Part shown: positions 55,897 to 64,000 of the stretch, one piece after another
Layout of the letters: each line of letters opens with the position of its first letter
How positions within the stretch are numbered: the first letter of the stretch is position 1
Made by a program: the position numbers and the translations under genes
Notes under the pieces: model-generated
Seen by the model: the letters and a program-made list of their open reading frames with translations, nothing else
What the model was told of the DNA's origin: nothing
Database searches by the model: none
From: Hypholoma sublateritium FD-334 SS-4
Taxonomy: Eukaryota; Basidiomycota; Agaricomycetes; Agaricales; Strophariaceae
Direction: 5' to 3'
Length of the DNA stretch: 64,000 bases
NCBI GenBank assembly: GCA_000827495.1
Contig: KN817533.1
Span: forward strand, 361,936 to 425,935

Positions 55897-56893
55897 ATTG
55901 TTGGAAGGTAAATGGAAAAGAGGGGAGGGTGTAGGGACTGCTCTACACCGACGTGAGTTGACCCAGTATATATACTGCCACGGCAGAGCAGACCTCCAGC
56001 CTTGAATTCCTCGTATGAGCTTGTGGCTTCAAGCTTGGACCTCCAACTAACCCCGTCGGTCGGATAATGGTTCGAACACCCAAGCAGAGTTGACAAGCGT
56101 TGTGGACATTGCGCCTGGCCGGCTTGCACAAAGGGTGGAGCCCAAATTAACCCAGAAGGTGGCCTTAGTTGAATTCCTCGGCCACAAAATATCGCTCGAC
56201 TCGATTGAATCTCTTTGTCGCATTTGCGAACGTGAAATTTTACTACATATTCACAGCCACCGACGGATCAACCGTGTGTGTGATACAGTTCAACTGACCT
56301 AAGTTCAGCGCAGATAACGTGGAATTACTTGAGAATGGAACAAGCGTGATACGTGCCAGGGATTTGAGGAATTTACCACGCATCTCCAATGGAATAAATC
56401 AACCAAAGTGGCCGGTCCATTTTATTACTACCTCGGAATCACCCGCCCACTCTCTCGAGCCGCGTGAAAGACGCGAACGTATGTTTTGTTCGATTTATCC
56501 CTAGTCCTACAACAGCCCGTCGTCTGTTCACCAGTGCCAGTTGTGAAGAACGAGGTGGCATGCTTGACACAGCCATGCAATTATCACCGGCACGCCGCGC
56601 GCCGTACACATTGTTTGGATCAATGAGGTGTGGCCAATTTTTTTTATAGAGATCTTCGGCCACGAGAAATCGGGACTTCAGCGTCCGCTCCAGAAGTCGC
56701 AGTAGCAACGTAGCTTTGACCCCCCGCGTATCGTAAAGTCTGAATCGGCCCCATCACAGCGACTTGAAACAATGTAACTCATCTCTACATCGCAGACAAG
56801 GAGTAATATATAAAGTAGAGTCGTGCAACGACATCGATAGTTTCAAAATCGCCCACTTCCTCATCCCATATACCACTCATTACCGAACAAACG
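55897..56893. other. Divergent intergenic region between two zinc-finger genes
   Basis: Both ends carry TATA boxes (55,967-55,974 and 56,807-56,814). No further gene seen; short open frames within are not family-like. Confidence 0.45.
56807..56814 (+). promoter_or_regulatory. TATA box
   Basis: TATATAAA, 80 bp before the ATG at 56,894. Confidence 0.5.
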
Positions 56894-57607
56894 ATGCAAT
56901 CGCCACCTTCGTCGCCAGAGTATCTCGATGATCCACTCTATGTTATAGCTCAAACGCCAGAGGGTCCCATTTATACACCGGAGTTTATGACCTTGCTGGA
57001 ACACATGCTGTACGTATAGTAAATCTTATATTACTCCGAAACAATAAGCTTATTACTGCACAGCGATGAAGCAAACAAGAAAACGGAATTGGCTCTCCAG
57101 CACAGTTTCCATCAACAACCCCAGACATTCACGCATCAAATTGATGTATCATACCCCTCGGATGGTGCAACTTCCTCGGCCAGCCCATCCCCCTTATCTT
57201 GGAACAATTTCGTCAGCTACGTGCCTAGCGCAGCAGCCAGCGCGTCTGCACTACCGCTGAAGAAGATCCGGCAATCCTCGAAACCTAGACGTCAAACAAC
57301 AGCGAAGAAAAACGCTGTATGGCTCAAGGCGGATGCGAACAGAAAAGAGCAAGAAAGAAAATTGTTTTGCGAACATCCCAAGTTTCCCGATTGCAAGCAG
57401 AGGTGCAAGACTACTAGTGATTTGAAACGCCACATGTTGAGCCACGAAGAACCTAAATGCTACTGTACAATTGGTATATGCGCCACTAATAAAAAGGGCT
57501 ACGCGCGCATTGATTCGCTCCGAAGACACCAGAAAGACCAGCACACTCCACAAGAACGAGCAGAGCATGCGCGGAGTAGAGGACCTGCTGCTCCGTGGGG
57601 CGTTTAG
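56894..57607 (+). CDS. C2H2 zinc-finger protein
   Basis: Two exons, 56,894-57,009 and 57,064-57,607, join in phase to give 219 aa. The layout is the same as the divergent neighbour: an acidic N-terminus (SPEYLDDPLYVIAQTPEGP), a Ser/Ala linker, a basic segment (KKIRQSSKPRRQTTAKKN) and two C-terminal fingers, CEHPKFPDCKQRCKTTSDLK with RHMLSH, and CTIGICATNKKGYARIDSLR with RHQKDQH. Finger spacing is longer than the classical C2H2 unit. The intron sits at a comparable place in both genes, which suggests that they are diverged paralogues. Likely nuclear DNA-binding protein. Confidence 0.8.
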
Positions 57608-58133
57608 TCTACTCTCGCTCTTGTATATCTTCTTCAANNTCGCCGACTTGTCGGCTTCATGCGTAGTTAAAATTCAATACCTAGGATTAACTTTTGAGTA
57701 CATTTATAAATTATATCAACTGGCGTCTATTATTAAGCGCCCGTATGACGCGACGCGACGCGACACTGAGTCACGTGTTTTTAATTCCCACGTAAACAGG
57801 TCGACAGCTCAGGTGCTCAAGCTCAAGTTGTAACTTGTCGCTAACCAAGTGTCCACTGGCATTTAGCTGAAGTCAACCAGCGCGAACAGCCCGACCGAGA
57901 AGCTTGTCGTTCCGACCTCTGACTTTCATGCATAGACCGAGCACGCACTATCGATTTCCGCCTCTAAGTACTCTGCTTTCGGGCTCCCTGGCACATTCCT
58001 CCAACATTCCTCTCTCTGGACACCCACTAGGAGTCATTGCGCCAAGGACCAAGGACGGTCGATTTCACATGAGCAGGCCCGTATATTTAACCAGGCGCGT
58101 CTATTCAACCTGAGACCTCTCATTCCTCATGAA
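57608..58133. other. Intergenic
   Basis: Contains an NN pair at 57,638-57,639. No gene recognised. Confidence 0.4.
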
Positions 58134-58508
58134 TTGGCCCGCAATCGCAGGTCGGCGCAGTTTCAGAAAGTCAGCTGCCATTGTCGACACGCTCCAAACG
58201 CGTTACCCATGGTGATCTCCCCTCCCATCTATGAACGGCTGCGAGCGACGGTTCACAGCGCGTCTACCTACAAGTCAAGTACCGCCCCAAATCACGACTG
58301 TCCGCGTCGCGTCAAGCCACAGCCATGCCTGGGTCGCCTGCGTGATGTGCCACGACATACTCTACCTTCGTCAACCCTCACCCACAAACGCGAGCTTCAA
58401 GAACGCGAACAAGCATTGTACTCCTGCAACTACTGCGGCTCAGTGTTCTGCTCCTCATCTCCACGACAGGCGCACATGCCTCAACATTGGAATGTTCTGA
58501 ATCAGTGA
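58134..58508 (+). CDS. Intronless ORF with one C2H2-like motif, uncertain
   Basis: Frame of 124 aa. Near the C-terminus CNYCGSVFCSSSPRQAHMPQ followed by H fits the pattern C-x2-C-x12-H-x3-H of a zinc finger. The rest is low in recognisable features. An uninterrupted run of 26 A bases starts 80 bp after the stop (58,589-58,614), as would follow retroposition of a polyadenylated transcript. The overlapping +1 frame is also open, so coding status is doubtful. Confidence 0.25.
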   Translation: MARNRRSAQFQKVSCHCRHAPNALPMVISPPIYERLRATVHSASTYKSSTAPNHDCPRRVKPQPCLGRLRDVPRHTLPSSTLTHKRELQEREQALYSCNYCGSVFCSSSPRQAHMPQHWNVLNQ

Positions 58509-58588
58509 GCGATCTTACCGAGTATGTTTGGTGTATCAGTCACTCACGCTGATATCAACCCCTACCCGTAGAGTATAAACGCTGAATC

Positions 58589-58614
58589 AAAAAAAAAAAA
58601 AAAAAAAAAAAAAA
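58589..58614. repeat. Poly-A run, 26 nt
   Basis: Uninterrupted A tract between TCAACCCC-type sequences on both sides (ATCAACCCCT before, ATCAACCCCC after). Confidence 0.9.
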
Positions 58615-60499
58615 TCAACCCCCCTTTGTCACGCCAGGCGCAGTCCCGAGGATTAGAATCATAGATCGAAGCGCCTCGATATCGGCGAGTGTGCGCCTAC
58701 TCGAACCACGGGTGTTATGTCTCCCACGACCCAACCCCGTCTTCTGTCGTCCGTATAAGTACTTGGTACATTGAAGCCTTTACTCCGCGTCCTCCCCTTT
58801 CTATACTCACCGTCCTGAATACCGAATATAATTCACGAACTGCAACTGCCAACATCTGAGCGACATCCTTTACCCACCATCATCCAGCAACACCGCAGGT
58901 CACTTGCATCTGTCCAACGCCCAGCCAAGCCCCTCTTGATGCTCTATACCGATTCTCACACAGGGCAGAAGCCAGGCGGTCCCGCGTTGGCAGTCGAAGC
59001 CAAACTCGGGATGGATGCCATCAATGCGGTGGATATGGGCGACTGAGTCGCAGTCGCGGTTGCCTTGTCTCTCGGAGATAAAGACATCAGCACTCAACTT
59101 CCTTGCTGCGACTTTGCCACACTTTCCCAGCCGCTCATCTTCTAGGTACATGCTCAGGATGACATGACGGCCGTGATATCTGACTATGCTTCGTTTCTCA
59201 AAGCACATTTTCACCTCGGGGTTAAGTTGTCGTTCGGGCAGACTCACACATTCGTCCTAGCGTCCTCCAAGCCTCCTGTGTCGATCTATCGTCGCCTTTG
59301 CTTCTGGACGAATTTGCGCAGGCGGTTCTCCTTCTGTAGGCTTAACTGTGTCTTGCCATCGGAATGCCAATCGCGATAACGTCCTAGGTTAGTCGTTGCT
59401 TGTTCATATCAATACTGAACTGACGTATCAGCTCTCTTCTCTTTTTACAGAACAGCAACTAGTAGGTAGATTGAATATTCCGTTGGACTCATTCTATGAG
59501 AAACTGCGAACGTGTTTCTTGCATGGGGCCTCTGGGATGTCCTGACGGTAAGACTGGTGTAAATTGCAATTTTGTGATCAATTGTACATATAAATGACAC
59601 TGAGTACGCCACAGTCGGTGTGTTGGCAGGTCGCACATATCTCCCTGTCTCGCTACCCATCCCGCAGTTGAGGCCGATGGTTAGTCCTTTGTTCGCTCAA
59701 TGGAAGAGCATGATCCAGCTCGATCTTGCTCATCAGATGAGAATAACAAATCTCAAAAAACAGCAAGGGGAATCGGCCATATCCCCCATATGGACGTCTT
59801 GCTTACTGTAAGGGAAATCCCGAAGGCGCTGCTCCGTCCCCACTTCTTTCCATTGCCCGGGCTTGTGGTGCTTATCCAACATGTACGGCCACAGCAAGCT
59901 GCGCATACGGCCACATCTGAGCGTTCTTCCGAGATCTCCGAACGCCTGTGGCTCGCGGCCACCTGCTCTGCTCGAACACGAGGCGAAGCGTCCTCGTCCT
60001 CTGACCATTCGAAGTATTTGTGAGCATGCAAACGCTCCACGTTTTTCAGACACACCCAATATTTTTCCCCGGTACAGAAGTAAATTCGATATGTCCCGCT
60101 TGCAAAGAGTTAGACGCTACGTATTCATGGGTGATCTCGGCCGGCACGAACTAACCTAAGCATTCAAACATTGTTTGACGAACCTTTGTCGGCATCACTA
60201 CGTTCAGATGTCACGTTGCCTAGTTTGAGTATGGACCAACAGGGACCAACGTCCCAACACAGGGGAAAAGCACAGCATGGACCTGCTGCAAAACCCCTTT
60301 TAGAATTTCGGCCACATCAAAGTTCAACGTGCAATGGCTACATACCCATCAGTCATAATCGAAATACTATATATTTCCGGTCGCACACGGACGAGCTCTC
60401 GAAAACAAATACATCAGCGGAGCATGCGGACACGGCGTGCTCCGCGGATACTACGCCGAAGTGCATCCGTGCGCGAGCGCGGTGCGTTGTCCAGGGATC
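58615..60499. other. Intergenic, no recognised gene
   Basis: A minus-strand frame at 59,247-58,900 (115 aa, with FEKRSIVRYHGRHVILSMYL and HIHRIDGIHPEFGFDC) reads like protein but has no known relatives. From about 60,373 the sequence joins the GC-rich repeat family. Confidence 0.35.
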
Positions 60500-61276
60500 A
60501 TAAAATAAGTGTAACAACTAGGAAAGTATACAACTCAGAACAGGCGCGAGTGGCGAACATTAGATCACTCACCGAGTGGAGCAGGTGTGCATGCGCGATG
60601 GTGCGCAGGAGCGCAGCTGACAGCTGGCAGAAATCGCGAGCGTCCAGATGCACGTAGGAAATTCACGGCACGTAAAAGCAGGCGCGCGTGGGCGGGGATC
60701 GTTAGCAATGTCGATGACAGTTCTGCGTGCGTCCCAGGAACTCCGAGGCCGCGGTCATATGCGCGGACGGCGTCTCAACAACTTCCCAACAGCGAGGCGT
60801 GCGTGGGGCGCGTACGATGTACGTTATCCTGGAAGAAAGAAATGGAGCGGTGGGGACGCCGGAGCGCATGTCTGCACAGGCGCGGACGGGGACTTGTGGG
60901 ACTGTTTTAGAGGGGCGTACGGACGGCGCGCAATGGCTAAGACGCACGTAGCAGTCGAATATAACGCCCCTCGGACACAGCGACAGACCCCGTCTGCATG
61001 CGCGCGGGTGGTGCACGACGGCGGATAAAACGAGAAGGGGAAAGAGAGCCCGGAAGGTGCGCGTGGACGGATGGCATCGATCATCCCACAAGCTAAGCGA
61101 GGCGCGTGTGCTAGCGTGCAATGGCATGTACTACATTGCGTCCTGCGCAGAATGGAGGCCCGTCCAGGCAGCAGCAGCCAAGGAGAGGTAGCGTTGATGG
61201 GCGCAGAGCCGATGGAGACACTGTGTACCGATCGTCGCTGATCAACATTATCTATCAAGTTTCCCAAGGTGGGCAC

Positions 61277-61474
61277 TCATCTGTGCTTGTAGACGCATAG
61301 GCGGCGCCTTATTCGATGACGATGACGGCGATGTGGGGAGCTCAAGGATGCCTCCGCATGCGGAAACTGCGCTGGTGTACAGTACAGTGTCGGCATGTAG
61401 ATGGAAGGCGTACAGATCCAGAGTAGGCGGGAGGTGGATGGTATCTGCGGTGCGTGGAGTGGCGACCAGAACAT
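61277..61474 (-). CDS. Candidate short ORF of the repeat unit, copy 3
   Basis: Frame of 65 aa starting 70 bp after the minus-strand TATA box. It contains SRLLWICTPSIYMPT, matching the other two copies, and ends in a His/Arg-rich stretch (PHRRHRHRIRRR). Coding status uncertain. Confidence 0.25.
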   Translation of the reverse strand: MFWSPLHAPQIPSTSRLLWICTPSIYMPTLYCTPAQFPHAEASLSSPHRRHRHRIRRRLCVYKHR

Positions 61475-61543
61475 GCTGTGGGAGAATGGTGTCGATTTGG
61501 TGTCGATGCGCGTGGTGTCGGCTTGGGTTACCGGACCGCGTGC

Positions 61544-61572
61544 TATTTATACCTCAAATTCTTGTGACGTCA
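61544..61572 (-). promoter_or_regulatory. CRE-like site plus TATA box, copy 3
   Basis: On the minus strand TGACGTCA (61,572-61,565), then 13 bp, then TATAAATA (61,551-61,544). Confidence 0.5.
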
Positions 61573-62002
61573 CTGTCCCCGCCGAGTCGGCTCCCTCGCA
61601 CTACATACACGAGACATCACCATAGTATGTCCACCCCATGTATGAAACCCCAGCAACAAGCGCAAATGCCTGATGGAAGAGCCACGGTAGCAAGCGCAGA
61701 TGGAAGCGGAATGCCCCATATACGCAGCCCCTCTGAGGCCCTGCATGATCTTCAATGCCTTCCATGGAGCCATAGTATTCCATCAGTCTGGAATCGAACA
61801 CCCTCATTCTTTGGGACCGCTCTGTGGAATACCACGCACTAGTATCCATTACGTACATTCACAGCCACACCAGCGGTGACCTGGCGCGCTGATACATACC
61901 CTACATAGTTCATTATAATTTATACCTAATCTAAGACACTTTTCTTCGTGTGCCACTGCCCATGGCCTCTCAGTATTAATTAGGAATTCAACTAAAACAT
62001 CA

Positions 62003-62252
62003 GTGAGCGCCATGGAATATCGTGCGCTGCATCAAAATAGTGAGCGCGATGGAATGCTATGCACCCCATCAAAATAACGAGCGCGATGGAATACTATGTG
62101 CCACATCAAAATAGCAAGCGCGATGGAATACTATGTGCTACATCAAACTAGCGTGCACCATGGAATATTGCGTGCCGCATCAAAATTGCGTGCGCGATGG
62201 AATATTGTGCGCTGCATCAAGATAGCACGCTCCATGGAATACTATGTGTTGT
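62003..62252 (+). repeat. Minisatellite, period about 37 bp
   Basis: About seven imperfect units of the type AGCGCGATGGAATACTATGT plus GC.CATCAAAATAG. Confidence 0.8.
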
Positions 62253-62410
62253 CTTCGGTTTTTTGCTGGATGTAGCCCATACAATGCATAAATCGGTGCT
62301 TGTCGAGCTTCTCTTTCAGTTCGGGGTACTCTGCTTCAGAAGAGATCTAGCAGGGGGGACAAAGTGAAGTTGAAATCCAGTGAGAATTGATCTCTCTTTA
62401 TGTACGTGTA

Positions 62411-62508
62411 CATTAAGTGTACGTTCTATGAAGCGCACATGTTCCATAAAGCGTACGTGTTCCATGAAGCGTACCTCATCCATGAAGCATACCTCATCCA
62501 TGAGGTAT
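62411..62508 (+). repeat. Minisatellite, period about 18 bp
   Basis: About five units of the type GTTCCATGAAGCGTACGT, drifting to CTCATCCATGAAGCATAC. Confidence 0.75.
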
Positions 62509-63129
62509 TAACAGATGATTCATGAATCCCATTCCGGCCTGACAATATTCCGTACATTGATATCTTTAGATACAAATGCAAAAACAGAAAAAATGGCATA
62601 GAAATTGAACTGTATAGATACCTGTTTCAATTTTTATGCATATAAGGCGGTCAGAATATTTTATTTTATTCTACATAGCTTGCGGGATATATCTATAGGC
62701 GATAAAATAAAAGTGAGACGAGTCATCAGACGGCACCATCTCAAAGACAACTTGTAACGTCCTCGGTACTGACTTCCATCGGTTGCAAACAGATTTCCCT
62801 CACCAAAGAAAACAGACTAACCGTTAACCATGCTAAAATCCAATGTTACTATGAGAAGTATATTATAATACTTATCATCCGGTGGCATACAATTAACTAG
62901 CTCACATTTTCCAGAAAAATGTTGAGATCGATAAACGATCGTCGACAACGTAAAACATACAACAGAAAAATGTAAAGTAAGTGTCAAATATTCGGGTTCT
63001 TTAAAAGATATTGCCTTGTCTTGCTTCGCATGTATCTATACAAACAACAAATGAAGACAACTGTCCGCCAGAAGAGGCAGAAACCTCTTACATCACGAGA
63101 TCAGGGTTGGATATTCTGAGCGCTTAAAC
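62509..63129. other. AT-rich, nothing recognised
   Basis: Between two minisatellite blocks; no gene, RNA or repeat seen. Confidence 0.4.
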
Positions 63130-63480
63130 CGCCGACTTAAGCGCGCTGTATGTTTGTGGGCGCGCTTAGTATTTGATGAAGCGCTTTGCGTATTTGATGG
63201 AGCGCGCTGTGCATTTGATGAGGCGCGCTACAAATTTTATGGGGACGCGCTTCGTATTTGATGAGGCCCGTTGCGCATTTGATGAGACACTAGAGATTGT
63301 ATGAGGCCCACTGCGTATTTGATGAGGCCCGTAGCATATTTGATGCGGTCCGCTGTGTATTTAATGCAGCGTGCTGCATATTTCATGAGGCGCGCTACAG
63401 ATTTTATAAGGTACGCTCCGAGCTTTATGAGGCTCACTACATGGTTCATGAAGGTGCAATGCATATTATTTGGGATACAC
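63130..63480 (+). repeat. Minisatellite, period about 22 bp
   Basis: About fifteen diverged units of the type GCGCGCTGCGTATTTGATGA (GGCCC and GGCGC variants). Confidence 0.8.
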
Positions 63481-63529
63481 TACTGATTCTATGAGGGTGC
63501 GCTTTGTACTTAATTAGGCACGCTAACAA

Positions 63530-63800
63530 CGGCATGACCTCGATGGAAGCGCACGGCTGCAAGGATGAACGGTTGTAGCCCCAAATTTTGATGGGGCGCG
63601 GTACCGTTGGAGGTCGCTCAATGGAAGCGCACGGTTGCATGGATGAGCGGTAGTGGCTGTAAATCTTGATGGGGCACGCTAACGTTGGAATGGGCTTGAT
63701 GGAAGTGAACGGCTCCATGAAAAGACTACGAGGGCAGTAGCCTGAGGGCTTAGTTAATGGTGGGAACTAATTTGATGAGACATGCTAACAATGGAATGAC
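63530..63800 (+). repeat. Longer-period tandem repeat, about 80 bp
   Basis: Three to four diverged units sharing GATGGAAGCGCACGGCTGCA and TTTGATGGGGC.CG.TA.C. Confidence 0.6.
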
Positions 63801-64000
63801 CGCAAGGAAGCCTACGGCACCATGTAAGCAGGGAGGCTGCGCTTGCTACCGTGGCTCTTCCATCGGGCATTTGCGCTTGTTGCTGGGGCTTCATCCATGG
63901 GGTGGTGATGAGCCCGAGCTCATGCCAGCCGCGAAATTCGACCAAGTCAGTATTCGACATGTGACCGGATCAAAGCTTTCCCGCGCCCTTCGCCGCTTTC

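Larger units (their letters stand above)
60500..61620 (-). repeat. GC-rich repeat unit with own promoter, copy 3
   Basis: Third copy of the unit described at 46,600 and 48,480, with CRE and TATA intact at its right end. Confidence 0.65.
61631..63905. mobile_element. Inverted-repeat-bounded block, 2.3 kb
   Basis: A 69-bp segment at 61,631-61,699 recurs inverted at 63,837-63,905 with about four mismatches (shared core CCCCAGCAACAAGCGCAAAT). The interior has no gene but several minisatellite arrays. No target duplication was seen. It may be a non-autonomous transposon or simply an inverted duplication. Confidence 0.55.

Noticed and set aside
63237..63464. Frame with repeated LIK.A peptides
   Set aside because: Translation of a 22-bp minisatellite; no start context or flanking gene structure.
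61631..63905. CRISPR-like array
   Set aside because: Units are contiguous tandem repeats without unique spacers, and the genome is eukaryotic.

Overview
The window looks like a gene-poor, repeat-rich stretch of a basidiomycete (Agaricomycetes) nuclear genome. Genes are split by many short GT-AG introns (about 45-90 nt). Several protein families typical of that class are present: UstYa/DUF3328 oxidases, a basidiomycete seven-helix membrane protein, a single-pass protein with two binding domains, a multi-exon F-box protein and a GNAT acetyltransferase. I saw no rRNA, tRNA, CRISPR or bacterial-style operon. Scattered N bases fall almost entirely inside two transposable elements. All calls were made by eye, and exon joins were checked only for reading-frame phase.

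Layout. 1-7.3 kb: two intronless genes for secreted, strongly charged, low-complexity proteins (3083, 5488). 7.5-13.4 kb: a GNAT gene followed by a compact set of two UstYa-like genes, one small secreted peptide and one But2-C-like membrane protein. 15.0-16.2 kb: a seven-helix membrane protein. 16.6-21.0 kb: a second, frameshifted copy of the 5.5 kb gene and a decayed GNAT copy. 21.8-28.4 kb: an LRIMWPGY-type protein, the two-domain membrane protein beside a relic of the same family, and an F-box protein. 28.4-33 kb: GC-rich repeats and a segmental duplication whose partner lies at 52.3-54.3 kb. 33.98-34.91 kb: a large foldback element. 35.0-35.8 kb: a probable GPI-anchored protein. 36,681-44,825: a complete 8.1 kb transposon with terminal inverted repeats, a perfect 6-bp target duplication and three intron-containing genes (DDE integrase, Cys/His-rich 760-aa protein, Pro/Arg-rich protein with an HPDK motif). 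44,846-46,098: a non-autonomous relative inserted 14 bp beyond the first element's target duplication. 46-49.6 and 60.4-61.6 kb: copies of a GC-rich repeat unit with its own CRE-like plus TATA promoter and a short ORF on the minus strand. 50.8-57.6 kb: three zinc-finger-like genes. 61.6-63.9 kb: an inverted-repeat-bounded block filled with minisatellites.

Two parts of the window work together most clearly. The first is 9.0-13.4 kb: UstYa-family proteins act on ribosomal peptides in fungi, and here two of them surround a small secreted peptide gene, with a 14-bp motif shared upstream of one oxidase and the peptide. The second is the three-gene transposon, whose two accessory genes keep intact reading frames across 12 and 4 exons. 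Much of the rest is duplicated or decaying sequence.
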